From Chitinophagales bacterium (GTDB lineage Bacteria; Bacteroidota; Bacteroidia; Chitinophagales; Saprospiraceae): a stretch of DNA of 64,000 bases. A program made the translations under genes and the position numbers. This document shows positions 16,500-25,167 of this stretch, one piece after another; positions within the stretch are counted from its first letter, which is position 1, and every line of letters begins with the position of its first letter. The notes beneath the pieces are model-generated. The model saw nothing but the letters and a program-made list of their open reading frames with translations, was not told the origin of the DNA and did no database searches. The stretch covers positions 1-64,000 of the forward strand of contig JAAFJY010000013.1 of the NCBI GenBank assembly GCA_013299105.1, read 5' to 3'.

Positions 16500-17921
16500 A
16501 TGATTGGTCGTAAAAAGGAAATAGTGGTTTTAGCCAATGCTTATGCCTCAAAAAAGCCAGAATTGATTGCAGTTTTTGGCAGAAGACGAGTAGGCAAGAC
16601 TTATTTGATTGGCTCTTTTTTTCAGGGAAAGATAGACTTTGAATTGACTGGATTAAAAGATGCGACAAAGGAACAGCAGCTTAGAAATTTTTCGTACGGC
16701 TTGAAAGATGCCAAGAAACTGGCCGAATTACCAGCTCCGCCAATTGATTGGTTGGATGCTTTCTACCAGTTGAAAACATACCTCGAATCTCTGGGCGAAC
16801 CCGAAAAACGCAAGGTGGTCTTTATTGATGAAGTACCTTGGCTGGCAAGTGGTAAATCTGATTTTTTGACGGGTTTTAGCTATTTCTGGAATAGTTATGC
16901 CGCAAAAATGAATATTCTGGTCGTGATTTGTGGTTCAGCAACGGCGTGGATGATCCAAAAAGTAATCAATGACAAAGGTGGTTTGCACAACCGGGTGACG
17001 CGACGAATTCACCTGCAATCATTTACCTTGGCTGAAACAGAAGCCTATTTTTTAGAAAGAAACATCGTTTTTGATCGCTACCAATTGTTGTTGTTGTACA
17101 TGACGATGGGCGGCGTTCCACATTATTTGGACCAGATTGAAGGTGGTAAAAGTGCAATTCAAAATATTGATGCCATTTGTTTTCAGGCAGATGGCCTCTT
17201 GCGGACTGAATTTGATAATTTGTACAGTTCCTTATTCGCAAATCCTGAGCGCTATGAAGCGATTGTTGCAGCGCTTTCCTCAACTTGGAAAGGCTTGAAT
17301 CGATCAGAAATCATTGCCAAGAGCGAGATCAAGGATGGAGGAGGGTTGACTGCGATGCTGCAAGAACTGGAGCAATCTGGTTTTATTTCATCTTATGTCC
17401 CATTTGGGAAAAAGAAAAAAGATACACTTTACCGACTCAGCGACTTCTATTCACTTTTTTACTTGAAGTTTATTCGAGATATTCCTGCCAAAGAAACCAT
17501 TTCATGGCAAGCGTTAAGCCAAACCCAAGCTTGGATAAGCTGGAGCGGTTATGCATTCGAAAATATTTGTTTTCACCACATTGACAACATCAAAGTTGCA
17601 CTGGGGATCGCAGGAGTCAGCACAAATCAATACAGCTTTTTAGCCAAGAAAACTGAAGAAATTGAAGGCGCTCAAATTGATTTATTGATAGACCGACAAG
17701 ACAATGTGATCTCACTGTGTGAAGTAAAATTTTACAATGATGAATGGGTGCTACAAAAAGCCGATGCCGATAACCTGCGAAGAAAAAAAAGCATCTTCCG
17801 CCATGTTACTGGCACTAAAAAACAAATTTTCATTGTCTTGATTACCACTTTTGGGTTGTTAAATAATCAGCATAGCATTGGGTTAATTGACAACGAACTA
17901 GACATGAATGCTTTGTTCTGA
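16500..17921 (+). CDS. AAA+ ATPase with C-terminal DUF234 nuclease-like domain
   Basis: A 473-residue protein of the archaeal-type ATPase family that is widespread in Bacteroidota. ATG 16500 gives MIGRKKEIVVLANAY, the conserved start; the longer frame would run into the upstream hairpins. Walker A is GRRRVGKT at 27-34 and Walker B is KVVFIDE at 105-111. A winged-helix part follows (about 270-350). The C-terminal DUF234 domain has a PD-(D/E)XK-like pattern: D394 in AQIDLLID and E408-V-K410. Cellular role is unknown; a mobile or defence-related role has been suggested for such families, and here it is inference. It converges on the AraC gene, with 9 bp between the stops. Confidence 0.85.
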   Translation: MIGRKKEIVVLANAYASKKPELIAVFGRRRVGKTYLIGSFFQGKIDFELTGLKDATKEQQLRNFSYGLKDAKKLAELPAPPIDWLDAFYQLKTYLESLGEPEKRKVVFIDEVPWLASGKSDFLTGFSYFWNSYAAKMNILVVICGSATAWMIQKVINDKGGLHNRVTRRIHLQSFTLAETEAYFLERNIVFDRYQLLLLYMTMGGVPHYLDQIEGGKSAIQNIDAICFQADGLLRTEFDNLYSSLFANPERYEAIVAALSSTWKGLNRSEIIAKSEIKDGGGLTAMLQELEQSGFISSYVPFGKKKKDTLYRLSDFYSLFYLKFIRDIPAKETISWQALSQTQAWISWSGYAFENICFHHIDNIKVALGIAGVSTNQYSFLAKKTEEIEGAQIDLLIDRQDNVISLCEVKFYNDEWVLQKADADNLRRKKSIFRHVTGTKKQIFIVLITTFGLLNNQHSIGLIDNELDMNALF

Positions 17922-17930
17922 ATGCTCAAA

Positions 17931-19109
17931 TCACCGCTCCCCCACAAAATCCGAGGGCATTTTGCCCGTAATTTTTTTGAAAGAACGGTTAAAAGTCGAT
18001 TTGGAATTGAAGCCGCTTTCAAAAGCCAATGCCAACAAGGAATAATGGCTGAGTTTCGGATCCTTGGCCTTTTCCTGAAAAGCCTCAATGCGGTAAGTAT
18101 TGACAAAGTCATTGAAGTTTTTCTGAAATCCAGCGTTGATTACATTGGAAATCAAAGCGTTGTAAGATCCCGCTCTTTCTGAAAGCAGATTCAAGGTCAA
18201 TTCGGGATTGAGGTAAAGCTGTTCGCTGCGCATCATGCTGTCAATTTTTTCACACCAATTTTGCAATTCTTCAGTGCTTAGTTTTTCGGCTTTTTCGGCC
18301 ATTGTAGCTGCATAATCACTAGCGTTATCCCCCTCAGCTGTAACTGGATTTTGTATGGGTCCTACTGGCCCAGGTCCCTTGAACGCCAGGGTGTAGGGTT
18401 GTGCTTGCAAATACCCATTGAAACTGATGAAACAAATGATCAGGCCGACCAAAGCCCGTAAAACCCAGTCCTGCCAATATGAAAGGGGAGCAATGAGACT
18501 CCAGGTAAAAAAGCCCATCGCCGCTACCACGCCAATGCTGGACAAGATTAAAAAATACTGGTACCACTGCAACTGTACACGTTCAACATCAGAGCGTTCA
18601 TGGGGCAACCATTTGAGATAGTTGCGGTAAAGCCGCCAGGCAAGGATCAAATAGACCACCAAGGAAGCATTGCCGCCAATGAGTTCCAGGTCTCCCAGGT
18701 GAAAACGCCAAAAAACGGCTTTGACCCACCAGTCGGTAGCACTCGGCCCCGCGCAAAACACGAGTAAATGGTGTACGAAATACATGCAAAAAGGCAAAAA
18801 ATGCCAAAGCTCCTTTTTGCTCAACCTGAAATCGACATTGATTTGGGCTTTCAAGTAAAACAACATCAGCGGGCCGATCAGAAAACCTGGATCATAGGGG
18901 AAAAACCACAAAGCTTGCCCAAGCACATGGATGCCCATGAAACCCAACATGGAAGACATATTGCTCATGCACAAGGCTAAAATCAGGCCAGCCATCCAAA
19001 GATCCGACTTTCGCTCTTCACGAAAGCTGCGAAGGGTGAATTGGACGACGTAAAAAAGGCCTTGTACACAAGCAAACAATAAAACAAGGGCGTAGATATT
19101 GAACTGCAT
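17931..19109 (-). CDS. AraC family regulator with N-terminal membrane domain
   Basis: About 392 residues if started at ATG 19109; starts at 19118 or 19181 are also open. I prefer the inner starts because a TATCTTGC box (complement of 19123-19130) lies just upstream. The N-terminal half has six or seven hydrophobic helices (from FNIYALVLLFACVQGLFYVV on), as in the Bacteroidota 7TM-AraC architecture. The C-terminal AraC domain (about the last 110 residues) includes LNPELTLNLLSERAGSYNAL and the second helix-turn-helix HYSLLALAFESGFNSKSTFN. It probably senses a membrane or periplasmic signal and binds DNA from the membrane. The target genes are unknown; the two small exported proteins at 19.2-20.0 kb are candidates by position. 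Confidence 0.85.
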   Translation of the reverse strand: MQFNIYALVLLFACVQGLFYVVQFTLRSFREERKSDLWMAGLILALCMSNMSSMLGFMGIHVLGQALWFFPYDPGFLIGPLMLFYLKAQINVDFRLSKKELWHFLPFCMYFVHHLLVFCAGPSATDWWVKAVFWRFHLGDLELIGGNASLVVYLILAWRLYRNYLKWLPHERSDVERVQLQWYQYFLILSSIGVVAAMGFFTWSLIAPLSYWQDWVLRALVGLIICFISFNGYLQAQPYTLAFKGPGPVGPIQNPVTAEGDNASDYAATMAEKAEKLSTEELQNWCEKIDSMMRSEQLYLNPELTLNLLSERAGSYNALISNVINAGFQKNFNDFVNTYRIEAFQEKAKDPKLSHYSLLALAFESGFNSKSTFNRSFKKITGKMPSDFVGER

Positions 19110-19176
19110 TGAACTCATGTAGGCAAGATAGAGATTGTCAGGATAGTATAGTTGAAATGTGGAAGGATTCAAAGGA

Positions 19177-19215
19177 GACACGTTTGCTAAACTTCAAGAG
19201 TTTGGTAAACGTGTC
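19177..19215 (-). terminator. long hairpin between the small exported gene and the AraC gene
   Basis: GACACGTTTGCTAAACT (19177-19193) pairs with AGTTTGGTAAACGTGTC (19199-19215) around a 5-base loop, a 17-bp stem with two weak positions. It lies 28 bp past the stop of the 19243 gene. No T-tract follows, so it may be a factor-dependent terminator or mRNA-stabilising stem. The GTGTCCACCTT at its right edge resembles the ends of family B elements. Confidence 0.45.
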
Positions 19216-19242
19216 CACCTTCAAGGCTGAACTATAAGACCC

Positions 19243-19593
19243 TCAAAAAGAAAACACCTTGTCCCGATCCCCGGCCTTGACCTCGGCGATCAACTTGCCT
19301 TGGTGTTTCCCTGCGTTTCCACTCATCACCAATGCCTTGTCGGGGATGAATTCCACTTTGGTTCCCACTGGCAAGTTCAATTCTTTTTTGGTCAAAGGCA
19401 TCCAGGAACCATAGAAACTAGTTGAGGGTTCTTGTTCAGGTCTAGTGATTTTCAGACCTACACCCTTGGGCAACAGGCTATGATTTTTGAGGTAAATTTT
19501 GACCAATGGGGCTTCGTTTTGCCCTATGGCAGTGGTGCTAATGCACATGAAAGCACACATGAAGAGTGCAGTGAAGATGATGGATGGTTTCAT
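19243..19593 (-). CDS. small exported protein, unknown function
   Basis: A 116-residue protein with a signal peptide (KPSIIFTALFMCAFMCISTT, cleavage probably after about residue 24). The mature part of about 90 residues is rich in beta-type sequence with LVKIYLKNHSLLPKGVGLKI and an FIPDKALVMSG segment. I recognise no domain. Its neighbour at 19634 is similar in size and style (short, exported, beta-rich, LKNIS/LKNHS-like segment), so the two may be distant paralogues from one operon. Tandem AATGGTTA units fill the gap between them. Confidence 0.6.
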   Translation of the reverse strand: MKPSIIFTALFMCAFMCISTTAIGQNEAPLVKIYLKNHSLLPKGVGLKITRPEQEPSTSFYGSWMPLTKKELNLPVGTKVEFIPDKALVMSGNAGKHQGKLIAEVKAGDRDKVFSF

Positions 19594-19598
19594 AATGC

Positions 19599-19641
19599 TT
19601 GGTTGTTAATGGTTAATGGTTAGTTGTTAATGGTTAGTTTT
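19599..19641. repeat. short tandem repeat AATGGTTA / GTTGTTAATGG
   Basis: Octamer-like units (TTAATGGTTAATGGTTAG, then TTGTTAATGGTTAG) form a microsatellite-like run in the 40-bp gap between the two small exported genes, that is, in the leader of the 19243 gene. Repeat-number change could alter spacing or expression. Confidence 0.6.
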
Positions 19642-19990
19642 TATAACCCATTGAGAGATTGGTGTCGCCAGTCACTAAGAGTTCAACCCTAGCTTGGGCA
19701 TCAGCAGGGTTAACAACTTCCAGTTTGGTGTTTTTCTCTACTTTCAGGCTTACCTTTTCTTTGGGCTTTACCGCGATCAAGGGCTGCGGATTGCCTTCGA
19801 GTGGGGTCAAGCGCAATTGGAGGGCATGTTGAGAAATGTTGCGGAGGTCCACATTGTAATTTCCATGTTGGCCTTCTCCCAGGATAAAACTGTTCTTAGG
19901 TCCAATTTCGGTGGTAGAAGTAAGGGTGCTGAATACACCACAAGCAGCAATCAGGAATACGCAGCAGCAAAAAATGATCGATTTCATCAT
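19634..19990 (-). CDS. small lipoprotein, unknown function
   Basis: A 118-residue protein (117 if started at the second Met). The N-terminus KSIIFCCCVFLIAACG ends in a lipobox I14-A-A-C17, so it is probably a lipoprotein. The mature part contains NYNVDLRNISQHALQLRLTP and LIAVKPKEKVSLKVEKNTKL, a beta-sandwich-like pattern. No family was recognised. It is followed by the 19243 gene on the same strand. Confidence 0.6.
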   Translation of the reverse strand: MMKSIIFCCCVFLIAACGVFSTLTSTTEIGPKNSFILGEGQHGNYNVDLRNISQHALQLRLTPLEGNPQPLIAVKPKEKVSLKVEKNTKLEVVNPADAQARVELLVTGDTNLSMGYKN

Positions 19991-20373
19991 GATCGGATGT
20001 TTTTGGTAGTGAATTGATGCTGCAAAGATGGAGTGGAGAGAAGGGAGAAGCGCTTCAAAGTATATTTTGGGACTTGAAAGGCGTTTTGATCAGCAAGTAT
20101 TTGAGCTAAAATAAAGTAAATAACGTGAGTTCTGGATTTGTGCAGTTAGAATTTTTGACTTACGACTTACGAAGTAATCGCTCGCTTCCAGGTTTTGAGG
20201 TTACCTGAGTATTCGTTTGTACGGTTTGGAATTTTTGAACTGAAAAAATCTCAACTTTGCACCCGCAAAAGAACACAAGTCACAGCAATTCCCGGTTTAG
20301 CCATAATCTTATGATTGTGAGCTTATTAAAGCTGGAAACTTTGGTTTTTGTTTCAAAATAGAAAGAGTGCCGT

Positions 20374-20535
20374 TCGTACAAGTCTCCGGACTTGTACGGC
20401 TATATTTGCGTCTCTGAGGCATGAAAGAGACTTGGCGACTTATACGCAACATGCTGGTAATCAAATTTTCAATAAAAAATTTGCCAAACGTCAGAGACGT
20501 GTAAATAATGGTACAAGTCTGGAGACTTGTACCAG
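20374..20535. repeat. palindrome-ended element with GTACAAGTC hairpins
   Basis: A composite of about 162 bp. The left end holds the palindrome GTACAAGTC-TCCG-GACTTGTAC (20376-20397) and the right end GGTACAAGTCT-GG-AGACTTGTACC (20510-20533). The ends match each other as inverted repeats over about 45 bp, including the inner CGTCTCTGA / TCAGAGACG blocks. The 19991-20373 stretch before it shows no gene. Confidence 0.7.
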
Positions 20536-20772
20536 CGCACCGCTCTCTTTTCAACTTGACACAGCCTCTTTGAGACCTCAACACTTGCTTTTAGTGCTAA
20601 AAAAATGTGTTTTTTGCTGTCCAATTTTTTGGCCTATCTTCACAAGGACTTTTTTGTCAACAAGATATGATCCAAAGCGGGAATTGCTGATCAACTTGTG
20701 CGGGAACGGTAGGCCTACAGCCCCCGCCAGCATGGTGTTTTTTGACGGTAAATTCACCTGAAAAAGCCTGTA

Positions 20773-20958
20773 AGTAATGGTTCAAAAATAAACCTTACCA
20801 ATTTTTTAATTACCAGGTGTCAACATCATGGTCAACGTCATGCTGGAAATCCGTGTAAATCCGTTTAATCCGTGTCATCCGTGTTCCAAAAATGGCCTCG
20901 CGAAGCGGGGCAACGCAGTTGCGATTTGGTAAGGTTTATTCGTGGCTTATCACTAAGT
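20773..20958 (+). repeat. family A element, copy 3
   Basis: About 186 bp. Left end AAAAATAAACCTTACCAA, then GTCAACGTCATGCTGGAAAT, the ATCCGTGT-AATCCG-TTTAATCC series, a GCCTCGC-GAA-GCGGGGC hairpin, and right end TTTGGTAAGGTTTATTCGTG with CACTAAGT. Orientation is the same as copy 2 and opposite to copy 1. Confidence 0.8.
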
Positions 20959-21015
20959 CCTGCTTCCAGACAAAAAAGTAGTGGTCAAGGTGCTGGTCAA
21001 CGTCAAGTAAGCAAT

Positions 21016-21182
21016 GCTAGTGGTCCAAATTGTAAATCTGCCCCAAGTTCCAGGGGTTCTTTGTCTGCGTAGCTGCGTTGTTCGTCGGTCAAATAGTCCA
21101 CTATTTTCCCTCCTCTCGCCTTGCTACGAAGCCAAATAGCCTGCCTGGAACCTAGGGGGTATTTGTAATTCGTACCACTAGG
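21016..21182. repeat. single-copy element with CTAGTGG inverted ends
   Basis: About 167 bp bounded by GCTAGTGGTCCAAATTGTAA and the inverted TGTAATTCGTACCACTAGGC; the outer CTAGTGG / CCACTAG is perfect and the match extends about 25 bp with few differences. It contains a minus-strand open frame of 65 codons that I do not regard as a gene. It ends 14 bp past the stop of the cytochrome gene. Confidence 0.65.
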
Positions 21183-21196
21183 CATTCTTGTACCCC

Positions 21197-23338
21197 TCAA
21201 TTCAACAAAATCTCATCCACAAATACCCAGCCGGGATTGCCTTTGTTGCCATGCCAGGCGGGCAGTTTGGCTACGGGCTTGGCTACAATGCGTAAGCTGC
21301 TGTACTGGCCGGGCGTGATGGGGCATTCGTAAAAACGGCTACCATATTGCCCGCTGCTTGGTACAGGAATGCTGAGTTGGCCCACTTTTTTCCATTTGCC
21401 GGGTTCGGTGGCGGCCATTACTTCGATGTACGAAGGTGGCAGGATGCTGGCGTAGTCCATGGCCAAGGCGCACACGGTTACCTTTGATATGTTCGATTGT
21501 TTGGCTAGGTCACATTCTACATCCAGGAAAGCAGGGCTTTGAAAACCCAACCAACCATCGATCACGGTATGGGTGGGTGGGCCTTTTTTGAGATCAAAGA
21601 TAACTGAATCGCCGCCGCCATTGTACTTGCGGTCGGTGGGCTGCAAAAAGCGGCGGGCAATGGGCTGGTAAGAGGTTACCCTAAACTCAAAGGAGTCGAC
21701 GTCGCTGTTGTGCCAATTGTCGAGTTCGGCCATGAACTTGACTTTGCTGTCTTTGGTGATGGACAAAGGTTGCTTGTAAAGTTGGCCGATCTTGGCTTTG
21801 GGGTCGGGATTCTTGCCATCAGTAGTGTACCAAACCCTTACCCCACGCATCGGGTGGCGCAGGTCCAAGGTCGTTTTGCCATTGAAAAAGGCTTGTGGTT
21901 TTTCGGCCTTGGGCATGTTCAATTTGAGCACCGCAGTATCGGGTACTGAACCAAAGTCAAACTGGATTTTTTTGTAGCGTTTGGCCCAAGTAGCTGCGGT
22001 TTTGTCGTCAATTTTGTTGCCCCAGACGTAAATTTTTTGTAATGCAGGCAAACTCAACAGGGTTTCGATACTTTGGGCAGGCAATTGGTTGCCATGTACT
22101 TTTAAGAGGCGCAGGTTTTTCAAACCCTTCAATTCGGCCAATTTTTCACCTTTGATCTTGGTTTTGCCCAAGCCTAGCTCGCGCAGGTTTTTTAACTTTC
22201 CAATCGACTTCAAGTCGGCGTCAGTCACTGGGGCACCATTGCATTCCAAACGGTAAAGCTGGGTATTGAGCTTGTCTAGTTGCTCAAACACCGTTGCCTG
22301 GTACTTGGGATGGTCTAACACGACGGCCTCTAGGTAGTTATTGTCCTGGAAAAAGGGGCGGATGTTGCAAAACACACTTTGGGCAGCCTGGATGTTTTTC
22401 TTCGAGGCAGCCGCTACTTTAGGCAATACCTCGACCACCGCTGCTGGTTTTTGCAAAAACGACAAAGTATCGTTGTCCTTGAATTGGCTGATTTTGGCAC
22501 TGAAACTGGCCCCTTTTTTGATCCAAAAGTGAATCAACTTGAGCTCTGTGGGGCTGAGTTGGGTTTTCCCGCGAGGGGGCATGTGTCGGTCGTGTGCTTC
22601 TGGCAGCATTGGCAGGGCAAAAAGTTGGCTCGAATCGGGGTTGCCCGCCAAAAAAACCGGACCACTTTCGCCCCCTTTGCGCAGGCCCTCGGTGCTGCTC
22701 ATCAGCAAACCGCCTTTGGTTTTTTGAGGGTTGTGGCAAGAAAAGCACTTGGCTTCGAGAATGGGTTTGACTCCATTTTCGTACAGCAGGGCATCTTTGT
22801 TGTTGGCTACCGCTACTGGGGCAGTTTTAGGAGCAATGGGTTCCAGTAAGAAATTGTCGCCGTGGGTCAAAATGCCCCCTTTGTGGCCACATACCAAGGT
22901 TAAAACCAGGCTAAAAGCGCCCAGGATTTTGCCGAAAGCGCCAATGGTCCCGCGCTCCAGTCGCCAGGCCAAGAGCCCACAAAGCAAAGCCAAGGCCGCG
23001 CCGCTGTACTTGTGCCAAGCCAAGGTATCGGCGTCATAGCCTCCTTCTCGGGACAAAAACAGGCCACAAAGGGCCGTCAAAGCGGTCATCACCGCGCTAA
23101 AATTCCAAAATTCAGCCTGCCTGGCCCAGGAAAACAAGCTGAAACGTGCGGGCATCAACAAGCCCAGTGCGCCCAAACTGGCCAAGGTGATGGGAAAATG
23201 TAAAACCAATGGATGCATTCTTCCCAACACCTGCAAGCCCAGCGGCAAGCGCATGAATTGCTCGAATACCAGCAGAAAAGTCAATAATATACAGAGAAAG
23301 AAGGCGGTATTCCCCAGCCACTGTTTTGCTTTGTTCAC
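21197..23338 (-). CDS. membrane c-type cytochrome with LRR, chitobiase-like and discoidin-like domains
   Basis: A 713-residue protein. Residues 10-160 form a DUF2231-like membrane domain with MHPLVLHFPITLASLGALGL. A planctomycete-type cytochrome c domain (PSCyt1) follows, with heme motif CFSCH at 198-202 and MPPRGKTQLSPTELKLI about 70 residues on. Leucine-rich repeats follow (LRELGLGKTKIKGEKLAELK), then a chitobiase-type beta domain (GVRVWYTTDGKNPDP) and a C-terminal F5/8C-like carbohydrate-binding domain. It is probably anchored in the membrane, acting in electron transfer with extracellular substrate binding. It belongs to the same cluster as the DUF1501 and DUF1553 genes, from which a family A element separates it. 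Confidence 0.8.
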   Translation of the reverse strand: MNKAKQWLGNTAFFLCILLTFLLVFEQFMRLPLGLQVLGRMHPLVLHFPITLASLGALGLLMPARFSLFSWARQAEFWNFSAVMTALTALCGLFLSREGGYDADTLAWHKYSGAALALLCGLLAWRLERGTIGAFGKILGAFSLVLTLVCGHKGGILTHGDNFLLEPIAPKTAPVAVANNKDALLYENGVKPILEAKCFSCHNPQKTKGGLLMSSTEGLRKGGESGPVFLAGNPDSSQLFALPMLPEAHDRHMPPRGKTQLSPTELKLIHFWIKKGASFSAKISQFKDNDTLSFLQKPAAVVEVLPKVAAASKKNIQAAQSVFCNIRPFFQDNNYLEAVVLDHPKYQATVFEQLDKLNTQLYRLECNGAPVTDADLKSIGKLKNLRELGLGKTKIKGEKLAELKGLKNLRLLKVHGNQLPAQSIETLLSLPALQKIYVWGNKIDDKTAATWAKRYKKIQFDFGSVPDTAVLKLNMPKAEKPQAFFNGKTTLDLRHPMRGVRVWYTTDGKNPDPKAKIGQLYKQPLSITKDSKVKFMAELDNWHNSDVDSFEFRVTSYQPIARRFLQPTDRKYNGGGDSVIFDLKKGPPTHTVIDGWLGFQSPAFLDVECDLAKQSNISKVTVCALAMDYASILPPSYIEVMAATEPGKWKKVGQLSIPVPSSGQYGSRFYECPITPGQYSSLRIVAKPVAKLPAWHGNKGNPGWVFVDEILLN

Positions 23339-23426
23339 TTTGTTTGTTGTTTGGCAAAAGTCGCTTGCCTTTGTTTATAGTTTGTGTGGGCGTTTAAGGG
23401 CCACTGATTAAAATAAGGTAAACAAG

Positions 23427-23640
23427 TTGATGAAAGCCTTGGCCGCTTTGCGGCTTCAAGTTGGGAACACGGATGAAATTGGGTTTGGGTGTGCTTGTTT
23501 GGGTTTGAGTGTGAAGAAATCTCGTTTTCAATTGGAGACTAAACTTATGTTCGAAGCCCCCACACCCGAACTCACACTTACACACTCTACACCCTATCTT
23601 ACTGATTTCCAGCATGATTTTGACCGTGACGTTGCCTTCC
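23427..23640 (-). repeat. family A-related element, copy 4 (variant core)
   Basis: On the minus strand it contains CACGGTCAAAATCATGCTGG, GGGTGTAGAGTGTGTAAGTG and, at the far side, TTTCATCCGTGTTCCCAAC plus a GCCGC-AAA-GCGGC hairpin. The core is about 85% or more like copies 5 and 6, while the outer ends are diverged. It sits in the 354-bp gap between the DUF1501 gene and the cytochrome gene. Confidence 0.7.
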
Positions 23641-23692
23641 CAAAGCAGCCTTAATCGATACCAAAAGTGTTTACTTTATTTTTTTGCAATTC

Positions 23693-25147
23693 CTAAGCCA
23701 TGATCCCTGGGACGATTTTCCCGCTCACGTCGGTCAGTCGATAGCGACGTCCCTGGTGCTTGAAAATTAGTTTTTCGTGGTTCAGTCCCATGAGGTGCAT
23801 GATGGTGGCCTGAAAATCGTGTACGTGCACGGGATCCTTGGCGATGTTGTACGAAAAATCATCGGTTTCGCCGTACACTGTACCTGGTTTGATCCCGCCG
23901 CCAGCCATCCAGATGCTGAAACAACGTGGGTGGTGGTCGCGGCCATAGTTGGTTTCATTGAAATTGCCTTGGCAGAAAACCGTACGGCCGAATTCTCCAC
24001 CCCAAATCACGAGGGTGTCTTCCAACATACCACGTTGTTTCAGGTCGGTAATCAGGGCAGCCGAGGCTTGGTCTACGTCCTTGGCTTGGCCTGCCATTTC
24101 GTTGGGTAAGTTGCCGTGTTGGTCCCAGCCCTGGTGGTACAATTGAATGAAACGCACCCCGCGTTCGGCCAATCTGCGGGCGAGTAGGGCATTGGCGGCA
24201 TAGCTGCCAGGAACCAGGCAATCAGGACCATAAAGCTTGACAGTGGCGTCGTTTTCGTCGTTCAGGTCCATCAACTCTGGTACTGAGGTCTGCATCCGAT
24301 AAGCCATTTCATACTGCTGAATGCGGGCCAGGGTTTCGGGGTCGCCAATCTGGTCGTAAGTCTGTTGGTTCAAACTGGCGATTTGGTCCAGCATCCGACG
24401 GCGATCCAATTGGCTCATGCCTTCGGGATCTTTGAGGTACAGAACAGGATTTTTCCCCCCGCGCAGCATCACTCCTTGGTGGATGGAGTTCAAAAATCCA
24501 CTGCCCCAAAGGTGGGCGTACAAGCCTTGGCTGTTGCCTTTGCCCCGGCTGGTGAGCACCATGAAAGCTGGTAAATTTTGGTTTTCACTGCCCAAGCCAT
24601 AACTCAGCCAAGCGCCCATGCTGGGTCGCCCCGATTGTTGATTGCCAGTTTGGAAAAACGTGATCGCCGGGTCGTGGTTGATGGCTTCAGTATGTAGGGT
24701 GCGGACCACACAGATGTCGTCGGCCACCCGGCCAATGTAGGGGAACAAATCGCTGATCCAAGTGCCACTTTGCCCATATTGTTTGAAGCCAATGGCAGAA
24801 CCTACTATCGGAAAACTGGCTTGCCCGCTGGTCATGCCCGTGAGGCGCTGGCCTTGGCGAATTGAACTGGGCAGCTCTGTACCCAATAACTTCTTCAAAT
24901 TGGGTTTGTAATCCAAGGATTCCAACTGAGAAGGTGCCCCGGATTGGAACAAGTAGATGATGCGCTTGGCCTTGGGGGCAAAATGAGACAAGCCAGGCAA
25001 GGCCTCGGTCAGATCAGCGTCTCCATTTTTGAACAAATCCGGGATGAGCAAAGAACCCAAAGCCAGCGACCCAACGCCCAAACTGAGCTTAGAGAAAAAA
25101 GCCCGGCGATTGATGTTGAGTTTTGATTCCAATAACTCCTTTTCCAT
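23693..25147 (-). CDS. DUF1501 domain-containing protein (Tat-exported, sulfatase-like fold)
   Basis: A 484-residue protein. It has a twin-arginine signal (R14-R15 in NINRRAFFSKL, then a hydrophobic stretch GVGSLALGSLLI). The DUF1501 domain fills the rest: YLFQSGAPSQLESLDYKP, a DPAITFFQTGNQQSGRPSMG segment, FIQLYHQGWDQHGNLP, and IWGGEFGRTVFCQG with GRDHHPRCFSIWMAGGG, the metal-site-like region related to alkaline phosphatase/sulfatase folds. The substrate is unknown. In planctomycetes these proteins are encoded next to DUF1553/DUF1549 cytochromes, as here: the DUF1553 gene lies 20 bp upstream on the same strand. Confidence 0.9.
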   Translation of the reverse strand: MEKELLESKLNINRRAFFSKLSLGVGSLALGSLLIPDLFKNGDADLTEALPGLSHFAPKAKRIIYLFQSGAPSQLESLDYKPNLKKLLGTELPSSIRQGQRLTGMTSGQASFPIVGSAIGFKQYGQSGTWISDLFPYIGRVADDICVVRTLHTEAINHDPAITFFQTGNQQSGRPSMGAWLSYGLGSENQNLPAFMVLTSRGKGNSQGLYAHLWGSGFLNSIHQGVMLRGGKNPVLYLKDPEGMSQLDRRRMLDQIASLNQQTYDQIGDPETLARIQQYEMAYRMQTSVPELMDLNDENDATVKLYGPDCLVPGSYAANALLARRLAERGVRFIQLYHQGWDQHGNLPNEMAGQAKDVDQASAALITDLKQRGMLEDTLVIWGGEFGRTVFCQGNFNETNYGRDHHPRCFSIWMAGGGIKPGTVYGETDDFSYNIAKDPVHVHDFQATIMHLMGLNHEKLIFKHQGRRYRLTDVSGKIVPGIMA

Positions 25148-25167
25148 GTCATGTAGATGATTATGAA

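Noticed and set aside
20348-20761. 137-codon open frame on the plus strand
   Set aside because: It runs through the GTACAAGTC palindromes and has no protein-like pattern, so it is an accidental frame over a repeat element.
21003-21200. 65-codon minus-strand frame
   Set aside because: It lies almost wholly within the CTAGTGG-ended element and includes its inverted repeats; there is no start signal.
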